From Orientallactaga sibirica (lineage: Eukaryota > Chordata > Mammalia > Rodentia > Dipodidae), in assembly GCA_036365145.1 (NCBI GenBank), contig JAEOAD010000040.1:15227501-15291500 (forward strand): DNA of 64,000 nucleotides, read 5' to 3'. Below are positions 32,735 to 42,800 of this stretch, in pieces. The position numbers and the translations under genes were made by a program. The notes under the pieces are model-generated. The model had not been told where the DNA came from and did not search any database. It worked only from the letters and a program-made list of their open reading frames with translations. Within the stretch, counting starts at the first letter, position 1. Each line of letters starts with the position of its first letter.

Positions 32735-32958
32735 CTTTTTTTATTTTTTATTTTTTTTTTTTTTAGAGAGAGAATTGGTGTGCCAGGGCCTCAGCCACTG
32801 CCATCAAACTCGAGATGCTTGCACCACCTAGTGGGCATGTGCGACCTCGTGCTTGCCTCACTTTTTTGCATCTGGCTTACATGGGATCTGGAGAGTTAAA
32901 CATAGGTCCTTAGGCTTCACAGGCACGCACCTTAATTGCTAAGCCATCTCTCCAGCCC
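32735..32958 (-). mobile_element. Dip-like SINE, long variant
   Basis: GGTGTGCCAGGGCCTCAGCC body and the extra segment CACCACCTAGTGGGCATGTG, a weakened CTCF-like sequence. Confidence 0.95.
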
Positions 32959-33243
32959 CACACTGGTGGTTTTGATAACATAAGTCACCTTGGGTTTCTG
33001 TCTTGCTCCAAATTAAAAAGGAAGGCAGGAGAACAAGAGAAGGTAAGGCTTCTACCTACTCCATGTGCACAGCCAAGGAGAGACACATCTTTTTGCACTC
33101 TCACGTCAGACTGCAGACATGCCATATCCCAGCTCTTTATTCCTTCAGCAGGTGTGGCGGTGGTGGGGGCTGCTGGTTGCCACACTGAGTCCATTTAAAT
33201 GCTGGTAGACACTCCGCTGTAACTTCTTTAAAAAGAATTCACC

Positions 33244-33455
33244 AGGCTGGAGCGACAGCTTAGAGGTTAAGGCACTCTCCTGCAAAGCCAAAGGGTGCAG
33301 TTTCAGTTCCCACAGGGAGTGCATGCATCTGGAGTTCATTTGCAGTGGCTGGAGACCCTGGCACACCCATTCTCTCTGTCTGTGTAACTGCCTATTTCTC
33401 TCTCTCTCTTTCCCTCTCTCTCTCTAATAAATAAATAAAAATAATTTTAAAAGAA
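33244..33455 (+). mobile_element. Dip-like SINE
   Basis: GGCTGGAGCGACAGCTTAGA head. About 20 bp of the middle, after TTCCCACA, are deleted. Confidence 0.95.
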
Positions 33456-33805
33456 AACAATTTACCTATTATGTTTAATGATTTTTGTGTCATTTCTTCA
33501 TTCCTTCAGCAGCCAGGCCCCTATATGTCTAAAAACATAACATATCATATATTTCTAAGGACTAGGATAGAAGACCAAGCCAGGTTAACAATAGTAATCA
33601 CATGGGTTCTAAAGTCTGCGTACTTCTTCACTCTAGCCCTCAAACTGCTCGTTCGGTCAGTCCTTTCATGAGCTGTTTTGAATCACATGGGCTTTATTTA
33701 GTCTAAAGTAAATTCAGAAAATATATACAGTGATATTTATATTAATATTGCAGTAAGAAATTGGTTTACTACCTGAATGAGTGCCAGGAAGTTTAAACTG
33801 CTCTG
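33456..33805. other. AT-rich unique stretch
   Basis: No repeat family or exon recognised. Confidence 0.45.
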
Positions 33806-33990
33806 AGAGAAAGGGACAGGGGGAGACGGAGGAGGAAGGGGAAGGGAGGTAGAGGATAAGTGGGTAGGGAGGGAATAGAAAGGGGGAGAAAGTGGCAGCA
33901 GGAAGAGAAGCAAAAGGAAGGGAACGGGAGGCGAGGGGAAGGGAGGGGAGGGGAGGGCAGGGAGAGAGGGAGGGGAGGGAGGGAAACGTT
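33806..33990. repeat. Purine-rich (G/A) tract
   Basis: About 185 bp of nearly uninterrupted purines on the plus strand, with GGGA, GGAG and GGGAG motifs. The reverse strand gives Pro/Ser-rich chance ORFs. Confidence 0.9.
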
Positions 33991-34136
33991 GGAGTAGGAA
34001 CTCCAGCCCACCCTGTTCTGCTAATTCTATTCTAGGCATTTTCAGATCTCCCTAGAGCCAAGGATTTGATCTCTTCTGAGATCTTCCACATAGCTGCTTG
34101 CAGTGAGGTTTAGAACATATTAAACCCTCAATTTCT

Positions 34137-34239
34137 GGGCTAGAGAGATGGCTTTGTGGTTAAGGTGCCTGCTTGCAAAGCCTAAGAACACCAGTTCGAT
34201 TATCCAGGTCCCATGTTTAGCCAGACAATTTTGGGAAAA

Positions 34240-34270
<31 letters not shown>

Positions 34271-34492
34271 AGGAAAGTGTGGTGGAGGAGGAGAGCACGC
34301 AGTGTGTGGCTCTTAGGTGGCAGTTTCCTGGGAGGTTGCTCACGTGTCTTCAGGTTCTTGTGGCACATGTCTTTTGAGCATTGAGGGGCTTCACAGCAGC
34401 TGAGAGGCCCTGGCATGACCACTCTCTCTCTGCTCCATCCTCTCCCTCTCTCTCTCTCTCTCTCTCTCAAAAAATACTAAATAAATAAAAGA
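34137..34492 (+). mobile_element. Dip-like SINE split by (GAA)n-rich insertion
   Basis: Head and B-box region at 34137-34230, then (AGA)n and other sequence, then the SINE 3' end from GGGGCTTCACAGCAGCTGAG at 34384. Confidence 0.8.
34240..34275. repeat. (GAA)n microsatellite
   Basis: Eleven or so AGA/GAA units. Confidence 0.95.
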
Positions 34493-34599
34493 AAAAAAAT
34501 ACCACCTCATTTCCTAGGAAGTGTATGTCAAATTGGTTGCACCATTGGGATTTGACCATTTATGGTGGAGGAAGACTCCATTATTTTGGACCCCTGTAG

Positions 34600-34740
34600 C
34601 CCAGTGTGGTGGTGCACGCCTTTAATTCCAGCACTTGGGAGGCACAGGTAGGAGGATCACTGAGTTCAAGGCCAGCCTGAGACGACATAGTGAATGCCAG
34701 GTTAGCCTGAGCTAGAGTGAGACCCTACCTGAAAAACAAA
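34600..34740 (+). mobile_element. B1 SINE
   Basis: AGCCCAGTGTGGTGGTGCAC head, intact body. Confidence 0.95.
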
Positions 34741-34889
34741 TATATATATACTTTGTAATAATATTCTTCTGGTCTGAAGGAAATGTATAATTTAATAAAA
34801 GGTTACCATTAGAACAAAGCTTAAACTATAGTTTTCAGTTTCTGGGCCAACAGAGTTAGACCAAAGACAGAAAGGATTCTGAATGCACA

Positions 34890-35107
34890 TAAAAATCATC
34901 ACTAGTATTTATTAAGTACTTGATACATGCCAGGAAAAATGTAAATCTTCACTTAACATATTTAATTTTCATATCAGTCCTATAAAGTAGGTTAACGTTA
35001 TTCACCCTTTATAGATGTGGGAGCAGAGGCTGAATTACATTGATGCACAGTGACGTGGGATTTGAACCCAGACACTGTGTCCAGAGCCCACTTAACCAGT
35101 GACAACT
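34890..35107 (-). mobile_element. MIR
   Basis: TATTTATTAAGTACTTGATA, CATGCCAGG, GTGGGATTTGAACCCAGAC and CCAGAGCCCACTTAACCAG follow inverted MIR over almost its full length. Confidence 0.85.
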
Positions 35108-35119
35108 TAGCAAGCGGGT

Positions 35120-35458
35120 GTATAAAATTCAGACAGAAAAGTCGGGCGTGGTGGCGCATGCCTTTAATCCCAGCACTCAGGAGGCAGAGGTAGGAGGATC
35201 ACCATGAGTTCGAGGCTACCCTGAGACTACATAGTGAATTCCACGTCAGCCTGAGCTAGAGTGAGACCCTACCTCGAAAAAACAAAACAACAACAACAAC
35301 AACAAAAAAAAAAAATCAGAAGAAAATAGTGCCTTTATCATAGTAAAAATACAAAAGTTAGTGGCTCAGATGAGTTTGTTGTATAAAATTCAGACAGAAG
35401 AAAACAGCACCTTTATCATAGTAAAGATACAAAAGTCAGTGGCTCAGATGAGTTTGTT
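35120..35458. repeat. 78-bp tandem duplication, first copy interrupted by a B1
   Basis: Unit GTATAAAATTCAGACAGAA...GCTCAGATGAGTTTGTT. The intact copy is 35381-35458. The other is split into about 35120-35140 and 35315-35380 by the B1. The copies differ at only a few bases. Confidence 0.9.
35141..35313 (+). mobile_element. B1 SINE inside the duplicated unit
   Basis: GTCGGGCGTGGTGGCGCATG head with an (AAC)n tail. The insertion must post-date the duplication, or the second copy would carry it too. Confidence 0.95.
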
Positions 35459-35912
35459 GAATGCTCCAATATCCTATAATTTCTGAGTTTTGGAGAAAGA
35501 TAGAAAGGAAAATTGAGAGACCCATCAGATCATCAACTGTATTTTTTTCTTTTGTTATTAATTCTTGTTCTGCTCTAAGAAAGACTTTCATAAATCACTT
35601 ATCTATTGAACTCAAGTCACAGATGACATTTCCTTTCGTATTATCTATGCATTTCACAAACAGGCAGGACCCAAGGGATTGTCACCTGTCTCTCATGAGC
35701 TAAAGATCCCCATGGTGCCTGCCAAAATGGTGAAACTGAGGTACAGTTTTGCCGAAGGTCACCTGTCACCACTCTAGAGTAGACAGCAAGCCCTGGGCCT
35801 CTGGGACCTAGCCCAGGCCCTGGCCCAGAGCAGCATTACTGGCACTCACCTAAGCCCATCTCTTGAAAGCCGTGAAACCAAGACGACCTGTTGTGTTCTC
35901 TCACAGGTTTGC

Positions 35913-35939
35913 ATGCCGATGGCTCCCAGAACATCGTGA
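35913..35939 (+). other. Small upstream ORF in the LNX1 p80 leader
   Basis: ATG at 35913 opens an eight-codon frame (MPMAPRTS) closed by TGA, 46 nt before the p80 start and out of frame with it. A second in-frame ATG lies at 35919. It could lower p80 translation if the leader is as drawn. Confidence 0.45.
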
Positions 35940-35985
35940 CCTACCATTTGTAAGGAAATATTGCTGTACGATTCCCCACCCAGCC

Positions 35986-36377
35986 ATGAACCAACCAGAC
36001 CCTACTGATGACCCAGATCCCAGCCCTGACCCCCTGTGCATGGTGTGTGGCCAAGCCCACTCCTCAGAAGAAAACCACTTCTACACCTACACGGGAGATG
36101 TAGACGATGACCTCATATGCCACATCTGCCTGCAAGCCTTGCTGGACCCTCTGGACACTCCGTGTGGACATACCTACTGTACCCTGTGCCTCACCAACTT
36201 CCTGGTGGAGAAGGACTTCTGCCCTGTGGACCGCAAGCCCGTGGTCCTACAGCACTGCAAGAAGTCAAGCATCTTGGTCAACAAACTGCTGAACAAGCTG
36301 CTGGTCACCTGTCCCTTCACAGAGCACTGCACCGAGGTGCTGCAGCGCTGTGACCTGCAGCATCATTTCCAGACAAG
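35986..36377 (+). CDS. LNX1: LNX1 p80 first coding exon: zinc finger-RING-zinc finger (partial)
   Basis: LNX1 is a cytoplasmic E3 ubiquitin ligase that ubiquitinates Numb and uses four downstream PDZ domains as a scaffold. This exon encodes residues 1-130 plus two bases of codon 131. I recognise the family's [19 protein letters not shown] core. Residues 1-16 are Asp/Pro rich. Cys18 and Cys21 begin an N-terminal zinc site. The RING uses Cys45, Cys48, Cys60, His62, Cys65, Cys68, Cys79 and Asp82, so it is C3HC3D as in TRAF6. Cys109, Cys115 and His127 start a second zinc finger completed by the next exon. The start has G at -3 and A at +4. The frame is open upstream to 35863, but that part lies before the splice acceptor. 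No disabling mutation is seen. The Numb-binding and PDZ exons are not in this window. Confidence 0.95.
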
Positions 36378-36620
36378 GTAGGGCCCCCCTCTTCTTCTTC
36401 CACTAGCCAGCTGACAAATGCTGGTGCACAGCAGGGACTCTCCTGTCTCCCAAGGATGTCCAGTGCCCTGGTCCTCCACAGAACACCCTTTTCTGGTTTG
36501 TCTTTTCAATCAATGAGACACATTCAGGGGCTTTGTGGACATAAACCAGGGTGAGGAAGCAGCCTTCGGTAGAAGTGTGTGGTGCATATGTGCTTATGGT
36601 TTTTACAAAAGTGGTGGTGG
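36378..36620. other. Intron following the p80 exon
   Basis: Begins at the GTAGGG donor. Unique sequence, with no other element before the next SINE. Confidence 0.7.
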
Positions 36621-36623
36621 TGG

Positions 36624-36863
36624 GGCTGGAGAGATGGCTTAGCGGTTAAGGCGTCCGCCTGCCAAGCCTAAGAACACCCGTTCAATCTCCAGGTCCCACG
36701 TTTAGCCAGACGGAAGTGATGCAAGCACACAATGCCATGCTTGCCCACAAGCACCCAGCTGTTTATGTGGAATCTGGAGATTTGAACTCAGGCCGTCTGA
36801 GGTCCTCAAATCTTCTTGCTTGTGCAGGAAGCTCAGTTAACTGCGGAACCATCTTCCCAGTCC
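36624..36863 (+). mobile_element. Chimeric SINE: Dip 5' part joined to an inverted B4/ID-like end
   Basis: Standard Dip head and long-variant middle to about 36757. Then CTGGAGATTTGAACTCAGG to ACCATCTTCCCAGTCCC, which reads as the inverted tRNA-like end of another family. Confidence 0.7.
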
Positions 36864-37090
36864 CTGTATAGTCTTCTTATCTCAGCTTCCTAACTGAGAC
36901 ACCGTGCAGGGTCCTTTGCCTCATAAGGGACCTTATGCCTGTAGCCTGCAGATGAGGAAGTGGACATCTTGGGAGACCATGGTCTGTGCGTATGGGAGTA
37001 AGGGAAGGAGAGAGAGTGGAAGAGATGGCGGAGCTTGTTAAGCAAAAGCTGAGGTCTTCTCCTCAGCCTTTCATCAAAACCTGACTAAAG

Positions 37091-37243
37091 ACCGGGCATG
37101 GTGGCGCACACCTTTAATCCCAGCACTTGGGAGGCAGAGGTAGGAGGATCGCCATGAGTTTGAGACCACCCTGAAACTACATAGTGAATTCCAGGTCAGC
37201 CTGGGCTAGAGTGAGACCCTATCTCAAAAGAAAAAAAAAAAAA
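37091..37243 (+). mobile_element. B1 SINE
   Basis: ACCGGGCATGGTGGCGCACA head. CCTGACTAAAG before, CCTGACTCAAG after. Confidence 0.95.
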
Positions 37244-37255
37244 ACCTGACTCAAG

Positions 37256-37467
37256 GGCTGGAGAGATGGCTTAGTGGGTTAAGGTGCTTGCTTGCAAAGC
37301 CAAAGGACCCAGGTTTGATTCCCCAGTACCCGTAAAGCTGGATGCACAAGGTGGCACATGCATCTGGAATTCATTTGCAGTGGCTAGAGGCCCTGGCTCA
37401 CCCATTTTATCTGTCTCTTTCTCTCCTCTCTTTTTCTCTCTCAAATAAATAAAATTTTTAAAAAATT
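37256..37467 (+). mobile_element. Dip-like SINE stacked on the B1
   Basis: GGGCTGGAGAGATGGCTTAG head. GGCTCAAG after the tail resembles the same target sequence. Confidence 0.95.
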
Positions 37468-37479
37468 GGCTCAAGACCA

Positions 37480-38315
37480 AATTAGGGATGAGGAAGCTTA
37501 GGGAACTGGGTGGTGGCCCAGCAGAGATGGGGGAGGGCAGGATGGAGAGGGCGAGGCCCTAATTCCAGTGGGACTTTCCTTCATTTCCCACCCACACTGC
37601 CCTGCTAACTACCCACCTCAAGGAGGCTGAGAAGGGAGCCTTGCTGATCTCACAGCGGTAATGATATGCACACAGGAGACAAAGCTGTGAGGGAAGAATT
37701 CCAGACTGCCAGAAATCCATCTGCCTCTTTGAGCTCGGACTCTGTGGAAAGAACCCCCAACCACCACCACCTCGAGGAGTGTGAGCCTCACACCCGCGCC
37801 TCTCACTCCACACCTGAGCTTCCCAAAGTAGGCGGAAGCCAGCATTTCCCAAAATATATCGGATATTAGTCATCGGGCATTTAATGTATACTCCCCCCCC
37901 CCACCGGCATTTGTTGGGAAGAAACAAGAATTTGAAGCTGATTCCAGGACCCAACTCCAGATCTCTTTCAGCCGTGGCCATGACTGGCCGGTAGCCCATC
38001 TCCCCCTCCCCCTGAGAGCGAACACCGAGGAGACCCAATAGTTATTGCCCTTGGAGTCTATTGACCAGGAGCTGAGGGTCTCTTCGCTTGAGGCCTCCAA
38101 CACCGTGGCTAATGATTGAGAGTGGCATCCTATGGATATGCTGAAGAAGAGCTTTTGTGTAGAAACTCTGAATTTTTTGATTGCTCTCTAATATTATTTT
38201 AGTCAAAAAATATATGTGTAGCCAGAATAGCTAAAAATTTTTAAGTTATTTTTTTAATTCACAAAAATTCATATATTTATGATGTACAACAGCATGCATT
38301 AAAATATGGATACAT
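37480..38315. other. Unique intron stretch, no gene recognised
   Basis: Contains a C-run at 37891-37900. The 159-codon minus-strand ORF at 37559-38038 has no domain and is treated as chance. Confidence 0.5.
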
Positions 38316-38316
38316 T

Positions 38317-38525
38317 GGGCTGAGGAGATGGCTCAGAGGTTAGAGGCACTTACATGCAAAGCCTGCTGGCCTGGGTTTGAGTGCCCAGTTCCCATGTAAA
38401 GCCAGATGCACGGTGTCGCATGTGTCTGGAGTTTGTTTGCAGTAGCAAGAGGCTTTCTCTCTCTTTCTCTCTCTCCCCCCCATCCACCCATCCATCCCCC
38501 TCTCTTTGCTTTCAACTAAATCATT
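38317..38525 (+). mobile_element. Dip-like SINE
   Basis: GGGCTGAGGAGATGGCTCAG head, with a CCATCCACCC interruption in the TC tract. Confidence 0.9.
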
Positions 38526-38529
38526 GAAA

Positions 38530-39805
38530 AATTGGATTCACTGAGGAATAGCTAAAATGAAGGTAATTAACCTGTATTACTGCACATACCAGTTTTTCAG
38601 TGATGGAAACTACTCTGTTAAAATCTACTCTATTCGCCATCTCTTATTAACTATAAAAATGTTGGATGGCAGGTCTCTTGAACTTCTGTCTCCTATCTTG
38701 CTACATTTCGCCCCTTTAGCAGAAGGTAGACTTGCTTCGAGGCTGAGGCAGGCAGTGTCACGAGTATAAACGTGCTGTCTGCCTTCTCCAAGCTTTGGGT
38801 CATCAGTGCACAGTGATGTGTGTCCCCTTCCAAACCCGAAGAAGCCTTGGGTCCAGCATGCAGGACAGATTGTGCGCAAGTGTTTATGAGACTAACTCTT
38901 AACCTAGAGTGCTCATCTACGAACGTGGGACCAATGAGCCAGTGTGTACAAAATCTGCCTGGTTCCAGCAATTTCTGCCCAATTAAATCTTTGCAGACCC
39001 TCATCACATGGGTCTACTCAGAAAATTCCCAGTAAGGAGACACACTGGATGAGTTGGATGGCAGCCTTCTTAATAAAAAATAATAAAATAAAATAAAACT
39101 GCCTGTAGATATTTGAAGCCACTAGAGAGGGCCTATGTGTCCAGATCCCCACTTCTGAGTAAGATTTGCCTCAACACCACCTCTTTACCATGCAAAGTCA
39201 TCATCATTATCAAGAACCCACAATGGGCCAGGTGCTGAATGAAAGACAGAAAAACCCTTTCTGCCTCTGAGGAAATTGCCTGTTGAGGGCAGAGGCGAGA
39301 AGCTGAGACGGCACGCACATCGAGTTGCTTCGCTGCACAAGCCGTTCTATCCTTCCGTTTCTCTTATTCTCTAAAAACGGGAGCTAATAGAGCTGGTTCT
39401 CCCAAGGCACCTACTGGCATGGGAAGGGGAAAAAAAAAAAACCATTGTTGTGAGTTTCGCAAGAAGCAGGAAGGAGATCAGGATTGAATTGAATTGAACC
39501 AGGTTCTCCCAGAGGAGTTTCTTGATTAACTCCGGCCAATGTTCGGGGAGTTTCTTCTCCAAAAAATCTGTCCCTGGAACTCTGTTGACCTTGACTTCTG
39601 TCAGGACCCCTTTCTGCTATGTGCTCAGTACGAGCCTGCTGCGGGATTGTAAGGAATGGTGGAGGGTGGATGTCATAATGGATGGGCAAGCACATGACTA
39701 GACTGTCTGATCATTTCATCCTGGCTGGATGTCGCTCAGGCACATATTCTCAGCTGTGACTTCCTAACCCTGGGTGTGACTGTTTGCCAGCCCCCCACCC
39801 CCCAC
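38530..39805. other. 1.3-kb repeat-poor intron
   Basis: Only an A-rich (AAAAT)n tract at 39074-39100 and a 12-A run at 39430. No exon recognised. Confidence 0.5.
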
Positions 39806-39811
39806 CTCACC

Positions 39812-39980
39812 CTTGTTTTTTGTTTTGTTTTGTTTTTTGGTTTTTTGAGGTAGGGTCTCACTCTGGCCCAGGCTGACTTGTAATTCACTATGTAGTCTCA
39901 GGGTGGCCTCGAACTCACGGCGATCCTCCTACCTCTGCCTCCTGAGTGCTGGGATTAAAGGCGTGCGTCACCATGCCCTG
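39812..39980 (-). mobile_element. B1 SINE
   Basis: (GTTTT)n tail side and a full body. CCTCACCCTTGTT lies before it and again after the following SINE. Confidence 0.95.
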
Positions 39981-39989
39981 GCTCTTTCT

Positions 39990-40202
39990 TTTTCTTTTTT
40001 TTAATATTTTAATTTATTTATTTTCAAGCAGAGAGAGAGACCAAGACAATAGGCACACCAGGGCCTCTAGCCGCTGCAAACGAACTCCAGATTCATGCAC
40101 CATGTTGAGCATCTGGCTTTTCTGTGGGTCCTGGGGAATCAAACCCAGGTCCTTAATTTTTGCAGCAAGCGCCTTAACCGCTGAGCCACATCTCTTCAGC
40201 CC
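39990..40202 (-). mobile_element. Dip-like SINE
   Basis: Lies between the B1 and the second copy of CCTCACCCTTGTT, so the pair shares one outer target duplication and one element inserted next to the other. Confidence 0.95.
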
Positions 40203-40895
40203 CTCACCCTTGTTACAAAAGAGAAAGAAGAAACCAGGAAGTGACTGTGTGGCATTGAAAGATAAAGTAGGACAGCCAGCCATGCAAAACGTGAGTGCAA
40301 ACCGCCGGGTGAGGGCACCGGCAGGGAAGTCGTGGAACCATCCACAGTGTTGTATCTGGTAGGTGATAGGACGTTCACGTTACATGGGTTTGGCCAGGTG
40401 GAAGTTTTGTTCTTCTCATGGAACACAGCGTTGGGGGAGGAAGCCTGGGACTAGGAAGATGTCACACTGTGTCCTCAGGGGCGCAAGCTTCCCTCTGCTT
40501 TTCAGATCCGCTTCCATCCTCACGTCGTCACACGTTCTCAAAACGGCTGCTCTGTACAGCATCACATGCACGTTTCAGGCAGAACAAGTCAGACAGGAAG
40601 GGAAAGACACGGTGTACACACCGAGACTCTTTCCTTTAGAGTTTCTCTAAACTGTCTCGCCTAGCAATCTCAGCTTTCTTATTGGCCACGATTGTGTCCC
40701 ACGGCCACTTGTGTGCAAGAGACGCTAAGCGCGTATTACGCCATCATCAAACCCGGGTTCTGTTGTAAGAGATCACGTAGCATATGGGCATCTGACAGTG
40801 GCAGCAGTAATGGCACAGGAAGGCAGGAAGCAGTACCGTGATATTTGGGGCTGTATGTGTATAGTGCGTATGTGTGTGTGATTGGGAAGGAGTTG
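40203..40895. other. Unique intron stretch, no gene recognised
   Basis: No repeat recognised. Short ORFs only. Confidence 0.5.
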
Positions 40896-41478
40896 TGATG
40901 TGCCTGTGTGTGTGCATATATGTACATGTGTCCTCTGCACATATGCAACAGAGGCTAGAGGAAAACTTTGGGTATTTTCCTCAGTAGCTCTTCTGCCTTA
41001 TTTCCTTGAGACGGGGTCTGTTATTGAACCTGGAGCTTGCACCATTTTTTTAAATATTTTATTTTTATTTATTTATTTATTTGGCAGAGAAAGAGGGAGA
41101 AGGAGATAGAGGGAGAGAGGGAGAGAATGGGTGTGCCAGGGCCTCCAGCCACTGCAAATGAATTCCAGATGCATGCGCCCCCTTGTGCACCTGGCTAACG
41201 TGGGTTCCTGGGAATCAAACCTGGGGTCCTTTGGCTTGGCAAGCAAACGCCTAAACCACTAAGCCATCCCTCCAGCCCAGCTTGCACCATTTTTAAACAG
41301 GACTGGTTGACCAGCAAGCTCCAGCGAGCCTTTCTGTCTTCAGCTTCCTCAGCACTGGCGTTACAGGCACACATGGCTACGTTTGGCTTTTTACGTGGAT
41401 ACTGGGGCTTGAGCTCAGGTCCTCGTGTTTCCACAGCAAGCTTCTTAACTCACGAAACCATCGTTTCAACCCCACAAC
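40896..41478 (-). mobile_element. B4-like SINE, split by a Dip-like SINE
   Basis: The GT-rich arm and CCTTGAGACGGGGTCTG lie before the inserted SINE. GCACTGGCGTTACAGGCACA and the inverted tRNA-like end lie after it. Confidence 0.85.
41050..41278 (-). mobile_element. Dip-like SINE with perfect 16-bp target duplication
   Basis: AGCTTGCACCATTTTT at 41034-41049 and 41279-41294, unmutated, so insertion was probably recent. Confidence 0.97.
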
Positions 41479-41589
41479 GCCTTCATTGTTACATCACCTT
41501 CGCTTTCGTTGGTTTTCTTTGTCGCCCTAAGTTGCAAGGAGGCACATGGGGGGAGGGGGCACCCTCTGTTCTCCTAGGAGACACACCAA

Positions 41590-42065
41590 ATGTCTGTAGC
41601 ACCTACCATGTCTAAGCTTGCCAGATGTACAATGCAGGCCAGTGTGAAGTCACGATGTGTCACAGTGCCTGTGACGTACCATGCATGCTGTACCCCCAAC
41701 AAGAGCTTGTCCTCACACTTGGGGAAATTCCGTATATGGGAAGATGACGGCATGTCATTTCCCTCAACACAGGAGGAAAGAAGGGATGAGAGCACAAAGC
41801 CACCAGCTAGACTCCTGTCCCTGCTATTAACAGTTACTAATGACAGCAGCTGCCACTACTAAGCCCTTTGTGCTTTATAGGCATAATCTCGTTCAAATGA
41901 CAACACAGAGTTAAGAGTTGTTATTACTGTCATTCTTCTGCAGGGACATGGAAGTTCAGAGAGGGCAAGAAACATACCCAGTGATACACAGCCAGCGTGA
42001 GGGAGAGGTAGGATCCGAATTTCAAGCCTGTCTGGCTCCAGGACCTAAATACCAAACCCAACTTC
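41590..42065 (-). mobile_element. MIR fragments
   Basis: GTAGCACCTACCATGTCTAA near the start, then a longer piece from about 41865 with TATAGGCATAATCTCGTTC, GGAAGTTCAGAGAGGGCAAG and TGGCTCCAGGACC. Confidence 0.75.
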
Positions 42066-42069
42066 CTCT

Positions 42070-42357
42070 TCACGGCTGTCTACTCTTGCATACCAACCTT
42101 GTCAGAAGTAGAAGTCAAGTTTGGGCCTCATCAAAATTAGAAATGCTCACGTGCCAAGCTTTCTCGGGACTACTTATGTCTGATCTAGGCCGTCACAGTC
42201 CAGGGTGCCCCTGCTAAGGCTCCACGGCGTTTACACGCTCAGCCCCAGTGATGTCACATTTCCAGTCACTCACAACGCAGCTGATCACAGTTGCTCTCAT
42301 GTGCCACTGGTGCTGGCTTACAACTTTGTGTTGGCTAGATAAGCTTCTTCTTCTTCT
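42070..42357. other. Unique intron stretch
   Basis: Nothing recognised. Confidence 0.45.
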
Positions 42358-42585
42358 TTTAAAATTATTTGTTTATTTATTTATTTGAGAGCGACAGAGA
42401 GAAGGAGAAGGAGAAAGAGAGAGAGAATGGGCACACCAGGACCTCTTGCCACTGCAAAATGAATTCCAGCCTCACGCACCACTTGAAGCATCTAGATTTA
42501 CGTGGGTACTAGGGATCTGAGTCTCAGGCCAAAAGGCTTTGCAAGCAAGTGTATTTTTCTTTAACCACTGAGCAATCTCCCCAGC
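42358..42585 (-). mobile_element. Dip-like SINE
   Basis: Full inverted copy with a TATTTTTCTT insertion before its AACCACTGAGCAATCTCC end. Confidence 0.95.
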
Positions 42586-42589
42586 TGTT

Positions 42590-42706
42590 GGCTTTTTTTT
42601 TTTTCTGTTTTTTCAAGGTAGGTTTTCACTGTAGCCCAGGCTGACCGGAATTCACTCTGTCATCTCAAGTGCTGGGATTAAAGGCGTGCACCAGCATGCC
42701 CAGCTA
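42590..42706 (-). mobile_element. B1 SINE, internally deleted
   Basis: Joins TCATCTCAAG directly to TGCTGGGATTAAAGGC, losing about 40 bp of the middle. Confidence 0.9.
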
Positions 42707-42800
42707 GCTTTTGTGTTTTTATGTGGAGGGGGTCTATGGATTAAATTCAGATACTCAGGCGTGAGTGGTGAGCACTTTACCCATTGGGCCATCTTCCCAC
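42707..42800 (-). mobile_element. B4-like terminal fragment
   Basis: TTTTTATGTGGAGGGGGTCT and ACCCATTGGGCCATCTTCCC, adjoining the deleted B1. Confidence 0.65.

Larger units (their letters stand above)
35907..36377 (+). other. LNX1: LNX1 exon carrying the p80 start codon (5'UTR part plus CDS)
   Basis: The 5' boundary is set by a pyrimidine-rich run ending TTCTCTCACAG at 35906. The 3' boundary is set by ACAAG followed by GTAGGG at 36378. The exon has 79 nt of leader and 392 coding nt and ends two bases into codon 131. The donor is certain from the protein alignment. The acceptor is the best local candidate. Confidence 0.8.

Noticed and set aside
35863..35985. In-frame N-terminal extension of LNX1 starting at 35863
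   Set aside because: A good splice acceptor at 35906 places 35863 in the intron. The start at 35986 matches the known family N-terminus.
37559..38038. 159-codon minus-strand ORF
   Set aside because: No domain. Overlapped by other equally long frames in unique intron.
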